A stretch of 64,000 bases of DNA, from NCBI GenBank assembly GCA_035771175.1, contig CM069592.1, forward strand, positions 37,712,198 through 37,776,197, written 5' to 3'. The translations under genes were made by a program, and so were the position numbers. The DNA comes from Paratinospora sagittata. Its lineage: Eukaryota; Streptophyta; Magnoliopsida; Ranunculales; Menispermaceae. This document shows, piece by piece, positions 24,859-36,868 of the stretch; position 1 is the stretch's first letter; each line of letters starts with the position of its first letter. Below the pieces are notes generated by a model, which did not search any database, was not told the origin of the DNA, and saw only the letters and a program-made list of their open reading frames with translations.

Positions 24859-24862
24859 TGAG

Positions 24863-25466
24863 CGAAGTAACTAAAGCATTATACTCAGATCCGAGTCCCT
24901 GGAAGAGATAAATCAACTGATCTCGAAGAGAAACCGACTCACCGATAGAGACTAACTAATCAACAAGGGATTTTAGCTTGAAGGCATACTCATCTGCTTG
25001 GAGGCCACCCCTCTTAATGGATTGAATCTCTAAGTGAAGCTCCAACAAACGCAATTGCGAACTAGCTGCATAAGTACGGGCTAAGGCCGACCAAATCTCA
25101 TGAGCTGTTGATTAACTAACGATCTCGCTAATCATCAATTCTGAAAGGGATGCATAGAACCAACTCATAACAAGACGATTGAACCGATGCGAGGAGGTGA
25201 ACTGTGGATTTAGCTCGCGCTGCTCCAGATCTAGAAACTTTGGTGGACATGGTAGAGATTCATCAATGTAGCCCTCAAGGCCATTAGCTATTACCACATT
25301 CAAAAGTTGATTCTTCTAGAGAAAAAAGTTGCTTCGATCTAACTTGCTAGTTAATGGCTGACTAAGGTTTGGTAGTTTCATTGTCACCGAAGTTATCAGG
25401 GCTTGAGATGTCGTAGTACAAGTTGCAAGGGTTGAAGAAGAAGAAGATTGATGTTGTGATGCCATT
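24863..25466 (-). pseudogene. Copia gag N-terminal part
   Basis: The minus strand begins with an ATG at 25466 (MASQHQSSSSSTLATC), then MKLPNLSQPLTSKLDRSNFFLWK and ESLPCPPKFLD, typical of copia UBN2-type gag. In-frame stops (one after MISEIVS) show decay. It sits just inside the primer-binding site, as expected for gag. Confidence 0.8.
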
Positions 25467-25512
25467 GCTTAGTTGGATTGAAGTGAGCTTTTTTATGGTG
25501 GCTCTGATACCA

Positions 25513-25726
25513 TGAAAGCTTTTCACAAGCTATTGTTTAATAGAAAGTAACAAAGGAAGAGGAAGGAACAAAGAAATTGCAGAGACTTTGTATATACTTT
25601 ACTATTGTAATAAAAGGTTCTAACCTACAAAAGAGGGAGCAACTCTTAATTTATAGACAGAGGAGCTGACACACTATACATGTGGCATACATTAATTTGA
25701 GGATCCAAATCTAAGAATAACAAACA
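25513..25726 (-). repeat. 5' LTR of the copia element
   Basis: 214 bp, with TG...CA ends in element orientation, bordering the tRNA-Met primer-binding site at 25500-25512. It aligns to 19013-19225. The outer flank (attaa) does not match the flank of the other LTR (gtatg). Confidence 0.85.
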
Positions 25727-27814
25727 ATTAACTGATGTTAGCACTACTTTGGTTATTAGTATGAAGAGTCAATCTCCTTAATTAACATTTTTTTGAAGGA
25801 TTAAATCCATTAGTTATATCTTTGTTAATTATTTCGATATAACTTTTGTAAAAGTGAATTGGACGAAAAGCAGTTTCGAAGTCTTTGACAACATTTACTT
25901 TTGGACAAACTATTGTTGGAAGACCAATTTTTCCACTTCTTTAAGAAGCTAGGTATGACCAACTTTTTCAAAGAACGCCTTATGGAGAAACTTCTCAAAA
26001 AAATACTTTTACAAAAGCTATACCGAATAGGCCAAATGTTATTTTAGGTATTTCTTTACTTCTATTGTTATGATAGCTTGTTAATAGGTAACTCTTCTTA
26101 ACTAGGGCATTTAAAGATTTTGATTGTATGTGTTCAAATCATTTTAATTTGTTTTTTTTTCATTTAATCTTCAATTGAGAGCTATTCCTATCCTTTCTCG
26201 CAAATATATTCATTTGTAATACTATTCTTTAATGTTCTATTACATTTAACATGTACATTTTGAAACACTTAATTTGTTTATATATTATTTCTTTATTACA
26301 TAACATTCAATTCCGTATAGCATAGCTGGCCTAATATTAAAAAAATAAATAAATTTACTATAATGCTAATATTTTAAAAAATAAAAATTGTTGTTTGAAT
26401 TAATCAATTCAAATTAAACTAAGTATGATTTGAAACAATAAAAATTTCAAGGTATGGTAGGTGGGATTGTAGCTTGTTTTGAAATCACTTTTACCATTTT
26501 TTTTTCTCAATGGTCAAATGACCAAAGAAATAATTAAACTAGGGAGAGAGAGAGTGATGATTTAGAAGTTCACTAAGGAATCCTTTCAAGATCTCTTGGA
26601 AAAAAATGCCACTTAATATTTTGTCAACCCGTAGCAGAAATATGTCATTAACTCATGGATTTGAAAGGGAACAACCATACACTAGCACCTACTACCTGCA
26701 AAAAATAAAATAAGAATATACTTTCAATTGAAGTTTAAGATTCATGTATATTAATTTGATGATTTTTTTAATAACAAAAGATGCCATAATTAACAATTAT
26801 ATGTAAGGAACACACCTATGTATTATTATATTTATATTAATCAACTAAATTAAGTCTTTTCTTAATTACATAAGTTAGATATATATACATATATCAATTC
26901 TTAATTCAACTAATCTAATTATATAAGGCCAATTACACAAGTTTATTTGTTCTAGAACATAAAATCTTATTTGTCCTTAAAAGGATAGAGAGAGTTTACA
27001 TAGTTTTTTTTTTTTTTTTTAAGTGGAATTAAAACATATATAATTATGAGATATGTAACTATAGTAAACTTTAAGTATGATATAGAGTTGTAAGTTATGT
27101 ACATATATTCAATTTTATTGGTATATATTATGCCATAAACTTTTCTCCAAAGTTTTGCACTAATTAAAAATAATTAATAAAAATAATATAATATAAATTC
27201 TTGTGATTTATTTATTGTTAAAAAATGTTTGGAATGGCAAGGGTTAACCTCATTTTCGAGCAGAGTCTCACCCAAAGGCCATCCTCGTAAATTAGGGCTA
27301 AATTCTTGTGATTCATGTACCATGGATGTCACATGCCATTGTATGAATGGAAGTTTAGTCATGAGACGTTGATGTTGTTGTTGTTTTCCGTGACACACAC
27401 ACATCACATTATCTTGGCCATATTTGGACCAGATGCATCTGATTGCTATGTATGGTGGGCCTGACCCATCATAAAATCTATTGGCTAATGATGAGTCAAA
27501 AGTCTCAAAATTCCCCCGCTCCCATGTTTAGATTTTTCATCTGCTACTCAAATTTTGCCACGTGGATAAATTTTGTCAAAAGTCCTGATTTTATATTTTT
27601 CAATATCATTTAACAAAATACGTCATCCTTTGGATCAGATCTTTTCTTTTTTAAGGATACAATTTTTTTGATTGGACAATTGAAATTATCTTCCACACGC
27701 GTTTGAAAAATCTAAAATACCTTCCAGATATATGTCGTAGTCAAATACCAAAAATAGTGGTTAAACCAATAGTTCATGTAGTTGTACTATATTAGAAATT
27801 AATTATTCTTAAAC

Positions 27815-27817
<3 letters not shown>

Positions 27818-27850
<33 letters not shown>
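27818..27850. repeat. (TA)n microsatellite
   Basis: About 16 uninterrupted TA dinucleotides in AT-rich intergenic DNA. Confidence 0.9.
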
Positions 27851-27853
<3 letters not shown>

Positions 27854-30263
27854 TATTTTCTAAAAAAGTTATTTAGCCTTTAGTTTTAAATACATTAATA
27901 TAAAATTATTTAATTTTTTAAACCCGTAAAATGGTTATATCATAATGAAATAACTTAAAGCAAACAAGAAAATTGACAAAAACAAAAAGAAAAGAAAAAG
28001 GGTGACGATGTGTTGATAAATGAGATTTTATGTCATGTGATCATATAAGTCAAATAATCATTATATTTATGGCATAGATTTCCATAATCTTTAACCATAT
28101 AAGTCATAGGGAAATGTTATTTTAATTATAAAAAAAATGTAACTATATATAATGTAATTATATATTTATGTTTTTTTTAAAAAAATTATATATTTATGTT
28201 TATTGGATGTGTATATAGTTTACACATCTCAAAGTATATAATTGTTAACAAAATTACTCAACTCAAAACCTATAGCTGTTAGATACTGATCCAACAATAC
28301 ATATCAAACTATCATAAATATTTCCCTTTACTTGGAGAGTTAGAATAGAGATAGAAAAAGAAAAATATCAATTATACAAATAGGAAATATATAACTTTGA
28401 TAACATATTAGAAACCATTCAAACTAAAAACTATAACTGTCAGATAGGACCCAACAATACATATCAAATTATCATCAATAATAATAAATAATTTTATGAA
28501 TATAAATGTATAGTTGCATTTATTTTTTTTACAATTAGTTTAATATTTTCCTAAGTCATATGATTATTATTTTAAATGTTTCAAAATTGATTGATTAAAC
28601 ATCGTTAACTAAGGTTGAATGCAAATGAACTAGCTCCAATAATATATATATTTGGTCCTCCTTTCCTTAGTTAAGGTCAGGAGTTGAATTCTTTCTTTTT
28701 GTAAGATAAGTGGTGGAAGTTAGACCATGATAATTGGTTCTCATGATCCTTATCAATACTTAAAAAAAATCAGCTGAATAATTACATTCCTAAGATATAA
28801 TTTTTAAAGCAAAATCTAAATTTGGGATCTTAATATATATTAAGTTAAAGTATTGAACCACTTTCTTCTTCTACCACCTGTTACGCCTCAATTGCCACTA
28901 TATTGATTGAGATAGTTAACCGTTGAATTCCGACCGTTGCACCAAATATTTTAGGGGCTGCTGGGAGCACTCTATAAAACATGTAAGCTATATATATATA
29001 TATATTTGAATAATATTTGCACCCGTGAGTCTTGGTGGACCGGACCGCGCAACCATCTTTACTTTCAAGTTTCAATTCAACCACACGTGTTTTCTAGATC
29101 AACAACACATCAGCATATTAATCTTTCACGCTTTCTTACGTTAATTTGTACGTATGATGAATCTACAACATATTTCGTATATATATATATATATATATTT
29201 TAATATAGTTGAGTCTCATCCTAAGGTATATAAGGATAAAAGTGGTCTTTGCCCGAGGAAAAGAAGCCACTCTCCTTTCATTAGGGACTTGCTCATGGGA
29301 TTAGTCGGTACGTATAAGCTAGTCGATACCTCGAATTAACACAAAAAAGGATTAAAAATAGATTTATGTAACAAGCCATGTAGTTGAAAAAAAGGGATTT
29401 GTTATAGTATATATTTATATAATTTTCTATGTATGTACTCCTCTTAATTTGTATATATTATTCTTACACTAAAAAAATATTTTTGAAGAACATAATTAAC
29501 TCCACAATGCAGTGAAAAAGATAAGAGAGATATACTAGAATAGTATTCTATTTTCAAAGTGAAAGAAAATTGAAAATTCTTATTATTGAAAGTAATGTAC
29601 AATTATAATTTCATTTGAAAAGAGTACAACTATTGAGAAATTTAATTTTAGTTAGGACACCATAATTATGATAAGTTTTGGAATGGTTTAAATCATAAAT
29701 ACTATAGATAAATTAAACTAATTAACTAGTTAAGAAAATATCAACTTAATTAAATTAGAATAGTTCAACTCAAAATAACAACAGTTTACACAAAGACTAT
29801 TATTGGATGGTCATGTGAGAAAAAAGGAAAATGTTAAGAAATTATTAAAAGACAAAGAAAATTGAAATCACATGGGAACTATCATATACATTGAATGGTC
29901 TCAAACATTCTAACATGATTGGATCTTCAAATTCAACCAGTAGATCCTTCATATAATGCCAATAATGTCATATATGATACATTAGAGGTTCATCCTCTTC
30001 TACCCAAAAGTCCCATAACCTAATTAATTAACACATTTATCTTATGAGTCACATACTAACTTCATATGCATCTATAGTGAAATATAGCCATCAATAATTA
30101 ATACAATATTATATTACATCGGATTAATGTATATATCAATATAGAATTCTATATGGGCAATGCTAATTACACGATCCAAAAAATATAAATTTATAATCAC
30201 GTTGATGTGATGAATCATCACATGATCACTACACATTAGCATAGAAAAAAATCATAACTTAAT

Positions 30264-30443
30264 AAGGAGTGTTAAAAAGACTCTACATATGTATCCAAAT
30301 CTATGCTTAAGTTGATGTAACAATACACGATATCACTATATCATAAAAAAAAATAAAAAAAATCTTTCAATTACTATACACCACATGGGCATGAATATAA
30401 TTTTGGATATAATTTTTGAGTCATAAAAATATTTTTCTAACTT
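30264..30443. mobile_element. MITE relic, family shared with 44530-44720
   Basis: The phrases ggagtgttaaaaagactc...tatccaaatctatgcttaagttgatgtaacaatacacgatatcac and tatacaccacatgggcatgaatataattttggatataattttt match, in order, the element at 44530-44720. The interior is imperfectly palindromic. No TSD was resolved. Confidence 0.5.
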
Positions 30444-30733
30444 AATTATCATTTGCATGTCAGCTTGAGTGTAAATTTGGATATTTTTTTAGTCATTTTA
30501 ACATTTTTCATGACTCACTATAATTATTTGTAATATAATTATCGACTTAACCTTTGATGAAACGGCGTAGGAATAGGTAGATTCATGTAACCGAGTGCAT
30601 GTAGTTGAAGAGTATTTTACCATTATTATTATCTATAGTTAATGATACACGATCATTAACATCATCTAAGATAACCCATAACATCATCATCATCATTTAT
30701 ACATACATATAAAAACATTAATTAATTCCATAA

Positions 30734-30739
30734 TTGACT
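30734..30739 (+). promoter_or_regulatory. W-box-like site TTGACT upstream of WRKY gene
   Basis: TTGACT fits the W-box core TTGAC(C/T) bound by WRKY factors, 300 bp before the ATG. A six-base match can arise by chance; autoregulation is only a possibility. Confidence 0.25.
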
Positions 30740-30969
30740 ACTTACCCAATTATAATCATGAGCAATGCCACAATTTTCCACAATTTACCTTCTCTAATGG
30801 AGGTTTTGCTCTACACAGAAATTCAACGTGCCGTTCACGACACCTCTCTCTCTCTCTAGACACGGTGATCTTAGACCGACTAGGCGCCATGGAGCCGCCT
30901 TCACTTTTCTGATTAGACTCCACTTTTGTATAGAAAATATTGAACTTGCAGAAATAATATTATTATTGC

Positions 30970-30975
30970 TATATA
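30970..30975 (+). promoter_or_regulatory. Possible TATA box of the WRKY gene
   Basis: TATATA about 70 bp before the ATG and followed by a pyrimidine-rich leader. The spacing would allow a short 5' UTR. The AT-rich background weakens the call. Confidence 0.3.
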
Positions 30976-31039
30976 CCTTATATTAATTATTCTCTCCTTA
31001 ATTTCTCTTCAATTCTAACCTAATTAACACTTCTCTCTC

Positions 31040-33416
31040 ATGGATCAAACCTACCATCCTATAATCTTCCCTGCAACTCCTTCATCGTCAACATTATTTG
31101 GAAACTCTCATCAATATGGTCTTTTCAATGATTTTCTTGGTGGAAATAACAATACTAGTAGCAGTGATATTAATAATATTCCATCAAGCTTCTTGGGGTT
31201 GAAGAAGACACGGATGATGATCAGTGCTGATGATCATCAGGTTCATCATCAACGTTCAGATAATTGTGATATGATTAATAGTAATATTATTTCTGATCAT
31301 CATCACCAGAGTGGAAGCTTGAATAGATCAATGGGTGGTGATGATCATGATAGGGCGAATAAATCATCAATGTTATCATCATCATCAGGTAGTTTTAAGA
31401 AGATCAATAAGGGTGGAAAGAAGGAAAGAAGGCCAAGATATGCTTTTCAGACAAGGAGCCAAGTTGATATACTTGATGATGGGTATAGATGGAGGAAATA
31501 TGGGCAGAAAGCAGTGAAGAACAACAAATTTCCCAGGTGATTATCAGATCGATCAGTGATTTTCTTTACTTAATATATATATATATATATAATACTTAAT
31601 TAATTTCTTCTTCATGAATCTGTGAGAGCTAGAGCTAGTTATTTGGTTATTGCTTTAATCTGTTTGATTTTCTACCATATTTCTTATATATATTGGTGGA
31701 TATATACTTTTGCATGGGTTCTTATGGTTGATGATAATTAGGTATTAATTGAATGAAGAACATTCATGATCAAGTAACAAAAAGAAAAGAACAAAAAAAG
31801 CAAATACATCCTTTTTTTTTTTTCTCAATTTATAATTCAGTAAAAAGTTCACATAATTAACAATTAATTATTGAAAATTAAGCTTCATTTTAGGGTGCCT
31901 CCTGTTTGATGTCACAATTAAGGAGATATACTGTGGGATTAATGGTAGCGCCGGAGGATTAATAATGGTTAGCTTCTTTTGCATGATTCTATAAAACTCA
32001 GAAAATTACTATCTATCACTCATCAATAATGGTGATGCTTGCGGGATTAATCACTGTTGTTATAATAATTTTTATTATTTTGATTTTTTGGGGGATGGTT
32101 GCTAGAAGTTATCTATATATTTTTTTCGTTGAACTAATTAGTTTAAAGATTTATTATAATTTCTCATTCTTTCTCATTGTATTTTACCAAAACTTAAACT
32201 AGAGATTTTAACTTCTAACATAGATCAGTTCTTGATGATGTTGCTGTTAATCTTTGTTGCCAACTATTTCTTTTGTTTCCTCCGTCAGATCTTTGACCGG
32301 ATCGTTTTTATATGTAAGTCCATAGCATATACTTAATGTTATAAACATTCTCTTCTTCATTTTATAGTTGTTCATACACTTAAATATAATATTAAATGAT
32401 CAATATACCCTCTCTTTTTTTTCCAATACATAACAAGTCAATTATTGTTTTTCATAAAGTGAATTCGAAATATGTTAGCTGATCATACACTTAAACATTC
32501 TCCAATTCATATCTATATCATGTTGTATAATAAGGTTAACATCAAATTTTAGTGAAATGTTCGCATCCAATCTATTATTTGTTTGTGCCCCAAATGTATG
32601 TATAGCTACTAAGCTCTTCCAATTTGATGAGTTTCAAACTATGCCTACTGCTGTATATATATTATATAAACAATTCTTTTTTTTCTTTTTTCTTTTTTAA
32701 CTTTAGTTAATTAGCTAGGTGTATGACATTGTGAACTAATATATATTGCCACATTTATAAGGATTATAATAAATATATCATATATACTACATGGAGTGTG
32801 ATCCTTGTGTATCAATAACGATGGAATGAAATTAACCTTTGCCCAGCTTGAACATATGAATGATCTGTTTCTTCTACTCTGCTCTATCAAAGATTATTTA
32901 TATTGTAAGTAATTATATCTTTCTTTATTAGTTCATCTATGTTCTAAAATCTGTGTGAATTTAAATCATATATGTTTGACATATAGGTTGACAATTAGTA
33001 GTTATGTCTTTCTTAATTATCTTTTATTCATGTTATATATTTTAGGTTTTTCTCTATCTTTATTATTATTATGCTCGAGTTTTTAATATATCACTCTTTT
33101 TTTTAATTGGTGTATCCAATGATCTTTGTTGTACATGTGTCTATGCTTTTTTTATGTTCAATTATTAAATCTATGTATGACTAGAATAAAGAACTAATTC
33201 ATTTCATTAGCTAATTTATTTATATGTTGTAGGAGTTACTACAGGTGCACTCATCAAGGATGCAACGTGAAGAAGCAAGTGCAAAGGTTATCAAGAGATG
33301 AAGGGGTAGTGGTGACTACATATGAGGGAATGCATACGCATCTCATTGATAAGTCTACTGATAACTTTGAGCACATCTTGACTCAGATGCAAATATACCC
33401 CCCATTTCGAATCTAA
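31040..33416 (+). CDS. Group IIc WRKY transcription factor (WRKY75/24/56-like), two exons
   Basis: Exons 31040-31536 and 33233-33416 join in phase (AG|G splits the Arg of KFPR) to 226 codons plus stop. The WRKY domain has WRKYGQK at 151-157 and a C2H2 zinc finger C-X4-C-X23-H-X-H (C171, C176, H200, H202), the group IIc pattern. The block [19 protein letters not shown] before it and the tail [15 protein letters not shown] are typical of the WRKY75 clade. The intron sits after KFPR, the conserved IIc position, and is unusually long (about 1.7 kb). The N-terminus is rich in Ser, His, Asp and Asn, giving 226 residues against about 145 for Arabidopsis WRKY75. Members act in the nucleus on W-boxes in phosphate starvation, root hair, senescence and defence responses. 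The exact orthologue within the clade is not decided. Confidence 0.93.
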
Positions 33417-35193
33417 TTATTTCAATTAATCAAACTTTATTATTATATTATTGAAAAATTTAAAAATAATTAATGTAAGTTATATACAAATCTATATAGA
33501 TATATAATTAAGCACCTTTTTATGGATCTCTCTCAACATGTATACAATAAATAACCTGTTTTATTAATATTTATCATTTGCTGGGATTTATAATTTCTTT
33601 TGATAGAGAAATGGTGGAATTTGAACTATAGGCACTTGTAATATTTCACATGTTATACCATTGGGTACTCAATAGTTCAAGATCCATTTTAAATGACTTG
33701 TGATTTGATCATAAGCATCGCCAGAATTACGAAAATGGTTAGTGATTTGCTAGCTTTAAGCAATGGAATGATTTTGATGTAGGTTTCATTAATATACCAA
33801 TGAAAGCTTATTAACTTCTTATTTTGCCTACCAAAGAGGTATTGGTTAAGTGGTTGAATAGAGAGACAAGTTATCGAGAGGTCACAAGTTATCGAGAGGT
33901 CATAAGTTTGAGCCTCATCCACTTGTTCCCCCTCCAAGGTATATACGAGTCTGAATGAATATTTTTCTCAGGGTTTTAGGGGGTGCCCTTTTGCGAGCTA
34001 GGGGCTTGCACTTCCTTAGGATTAGTCGGGTGTGCGCAAGTTGGCCAGGACACCCAAGTCTCAAAAAAAAAACTTCTTATTTTGCCTGCTTCATGACAAA
34101 CTGACCAAAGATACGTGGATGAAACTCGTATGAAAACTTGAACATTTTGTGTTCCTCAGATCATGAATACAGATTTATTTGCATGTATTGTGCATGTTGA
34201 TCCAATTATGTATCTCTAGCACTACTTACAAATCAGTTAATAGATGTTATATACCTATATATGAACGCATATAAATGGGCGTTGAAATAAAAAAGAAATT
34301 GGTTAATTAGTGTACATGTTTTTCACACTTGGTTTGAACACATGACTCTGTGCTAATGCGTGATTCAAGGGCACACAATGTATATATGATAAAAATGAGT
34401 GTTGAAAATATTTCTAAATTAATAATAACATCCCTCAAAAAAAGAAAAAACCTCCATCATGGCCGGTCCCAAACTCAGGTAAGGGAGGAGGTCAGTTATT
34501 GTGTCCGATAGCATATAGCCAATATTAAACTTCGTCAGATCATCAACTATGAAATGAATATACTAAATCAAACTACGCGAAGGCTAAGACACGACTGTTG
34601 ACTTAGCCCTACATAGAGCGGAGTGGAGGTAGTATATATATTCATATAAATCATAGTTAATATATATATAAAACTCAAGTTAAACATGGGTTTTGATGGG
34701 CATATAAATCATAGTTAAAAATATATCCTGCTGAAACATTCAGCATAACTGCCACCAGGAAAACTAGCTAGTTTTTAGAGAAGATTAGAAGAATTTTTAG
34801 AGTTTGGATCCTCTAGCTATATGGTAGTACATACCTGAATTAATGATCAATTCCGCTATTTATAGCTGAATATATTATTCAATACACTATATGCAACTAC
34901 TGTTGGATTAGTAAAGCTGATGCACTCAAAATGCTAGTTATTATATATGCTAAAGGGATCCAATGACTTCCAAAACTAGACATAAATAATAATTAAACAC
35001 CATCAATCTCTCTCTCTCTCTCTCTGTTAATTGCCAAAAATTATCATCGTCATGAAGAGCAAATTCATGAACAATGTGACTTCCAATCTCCCAGAGACAC
35101 TAACACATACATAACCGGCAAAATCAACTTAAAATTATTTAAGACTTCAACTAATTAGGGATCACAGACATCAAACCGATCGAAACTAGTACC
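33417..35193. other. Intergenic DNA between WRKY gene and tail-anchored protein gene
   Basis: Contains the 3' UTRs of both convergent genes and one SINE (33830-34070). No other gene or structured RNA is recognised. A (TC)n stretch lies near 35009-35026. Confidence 0.5.
33830..34070 (+). mobile_element. SINE with 17-bp TSD
   Basis: Perfect 17-bp direct repeats aacttcttattttgcct lie at 33813-33829 and 34071-34087. The insert starts with an A-box-like tattggttaagtggttgaat, has a B-box-like agtttgagcctc, and ends in a short poly-A. A 17-bp unit (acaagttatcgagaggt) is tandemly duplicated near 33870-33905. The same family occurs at 50766-51031. Confidence 0.85.
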
Positions 35194-35841
35194 CTATAAG
35201 TTGATGATGATTCCCAGAGCAACTGCTATAAAAACAACAACAATGCAAGCTGCAATATTCTTAGCCACCCATTTCCCTTTATGATCATCACCAACTCTTT
35301 TTCCTCCTTCACCACCCTCCACCTCATTCAGTATCTCTTCTTGCAAAGAAGAAGAAGCTGTTGAAGTATTAGAAGAGTAATTAAAATTACAATTACCACC
35401 AACAGTACATTCATCATCGTCATCACCACTTGTAGTTGTACTAGACTTAGGAGAATAAGTACAGCAAGCACACCTTAATATATCATTCTCTTTCACCTCA
35501 AGATTGCCCATTTGATCAGAAGCATCTTCAAAGGCTTCAAAGAGCCTCTTCTTCTTCAATCTACCACTTTCTCTGGCTTCTCTTCTATCTCTAAGTATCT
35601 CCAGAACTGCCAAGTTTACGTTCTTATCTACCATTCTTATGCCCTCTTGATGATGTGGATAATACTGGTGTTGTTGAAGAGGTGTGGTTGTGGAACATTG
35701 ATGTAGGCATGGAGAACTATTCAGTTCATCTTGATGATCTGTGTTGTCTTCTTGTGAGAAGAACAAGATATTCACTTCATCATCATCTTCTTCTTCTTCT
35801 TGATGATCTTTCTCTTCTTTTTCTAAATTCATTCTCTCCAT
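35194..35841 (-). CDS. Unknown plant protein with C-terminal tail anchor, 215 aa, one exon
   Basis: The open frame begins at an ATG in MERMNLEKEEK and is not interrupted by introns. An acidic Glu/Asp stretch covers residues 5-23, and a Gln/His-rich stretch surrounds residue 60. A charged segment (ILRDRREARESGRLKKKR) follows, which may form a helix. A Ser/Thr-rich linker ends in a single hydrophobic segment at residues 194-215 (KNIAACIVVVFIAVALGIIINL region) that stops at the C-terminus. With no N-terminal signal, this topology predicts a tail-anchored protein facing the cytosol. Several cysteines occur at CACC (about 123-127). I do not recognise the family. The poly-acidic GAA/GAT tract looks like real coding sequence, but codons of this kind can also arise from simple repeats. 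Confidence 0.75.
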   Translation of the reverse strand: MERMNLEKEEKDHQEEEEDDDEVNILFFSQEDNTDHQDELNSSPCLHQCSTTTPLQQHQYYPHHQEGIRMVDKNVNLAVLEILRDRREARESGRLKKKRLFEAFEDASDQMGNLEVKENDILRCACCTYSPKSSTTTSGDDDDECTVGGNCNFNYSSNTSTASSSLQEEILNEVEGGEGGKRVGDDHKGKWVAKNIAACIVVVFIAVALGIIINL

Positions 35842-36015
35842 TCTATGTTACTCAATGATGAATGTTGTTTTTATGTCTCTAAAGTTGTGGAAATATAATG
35901 ATAGACATAGTGGGGGGCTTGATTTGAAATGTTGGATCCAATTAGTAGTACTGTGAAATAAAAAAGAAAAAATAATTCAGAACCTCCCACAAGTCTCTGC
36001 TCTAATAGTGGACCA

Positions 36016-36059
<44 letters not shown>

Positions 36060-36868
36060 CTTAAGTTTTTTTAAGTCTATATTCATGTTTTGCTTGTTTA
36101 TGAAGATAGTTAATATAAATCAGTAAAGCCCATTTGTGAATAAAAATGAATTATTTTGACTCATTTATTGCTTATAATTGGGTACCTGTTTAGTACTAAT
36201 GACTACTGAGATGCCTGCTTGTGTCCCTTCTTCACCTTTCTATATAATTCATTTCCTTTTACTTTTTCTTGCCTTTTGTAAAAAAAGGACTTCCGCTCTC
36301 ATGGCCCTTGGTGACTAAAGGACCAATTTGATTATTTTATATATCTGCAAAATGGAGCCCATTGTACATGATTCAACTATTGCACATATCCATGGAGTCC
36401 CTCACCAATAAAAAATAATAATGATAATAATTCAATTGAGTTTAATTACTTTACTTTGCTTTTGGAGGATGGTCATTGATGTTGTCTATATTTCATCATT
36501 TTGTATTTTCATCTTCTTTTTCTAAATAAGACCTTTGTGGGTCATAAGCAAAATGCCTGTGACAATATCACAAGAGAATTAAAACAGCAAGAAATCATAA
36601 CTAATACAGATGCCATTTGAGTTAAATCATAAAATCACAAATGTATTTGGTACAACAAACAGTAAAGGGTTGAATTCACTTGGCTACTCTTTTTACAGTC
36701 TCCATAAACCATTGATTAAATATGAGAAAAATCAAAAGTAACTAAACAAGCTACATGAACTTCAAGAACATGTTAAATTTAGTGTACTGTGTAGTCCTGG
36801 GACGGCTTATTCTCACAAAAACCACTTCCAAGTACTGTTTGATTTGATTAACACAAAGACGGATATTT
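35842..36868. other. Intergenic region with (TA)n repeat
   Basis: Should contain the promoter of the tail-anchored protein gene (transcribed leftward) and the 3' UTR of the gamma-CAL gene. A (TA)n run of about 20 units lies at 36018-36056. Nothing else is recognised. Confidence 0.5.
36018..36056. repeat. (TA)n microsatellite
   Basis: About 19 TA units, roughly 180 bp upstream of the start codon of the minus-strand tail-anchored protein gene. Confidence 0.9.

Larger units (their letters stand above)
19013..25726 (-). mobile_element. Ty1/copia LTR retrotransposon, internally deleted, host of two later insertions
   Basis: Direct LTRs lie at 25513-25726 (5' LTR, 214 bp, TG...CA in element orientation) and 19013-19225 (3' LTR, last base missing). 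Directly next to the 5' LTR is a 13-nt primer-binding site, TGGTATCAGAGCC (minus strand, 25512-25500), complementary to initiator tRNA-Met. The internal region on the minus strand reads gag, a CCHC zinc knuckle CQICSKLGHIALNC, the protease motif WYMDSG, a GAG-pre-integrase with HLWHDCLGH...CQYC, and the integrase start DLIHVDLWGPSP. It then runs straight into the 3' LTR: the rest of integrase, reverse transcriptase and RNase H are absent. In-frame stops occur in gag and near the protease. Two solo LTRs interrupt gag. No matching TSD is visible at the outer ends. The element is defective. Confidence 0.9.
25727..31039. other. AT-rich intergenic DNA upstream of the WRKY gene
   Basis: No gene is recognisable. 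It includes a poly-T run (27005-27020), a (TA)n run (about 27818-27850), and pieces of MITE families also found near 45.2 kb (about 28110-28250 and 28500-28555) and 44.6 kb (about 30264-30443). A duplicated phrase like aactat-gctgt-agat--gacccaacaatacatatcaaa-tatcat occurs at about 28262 and 28425. The last 250 bp should hold the WRKY promoter. Confidence 0.45.
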
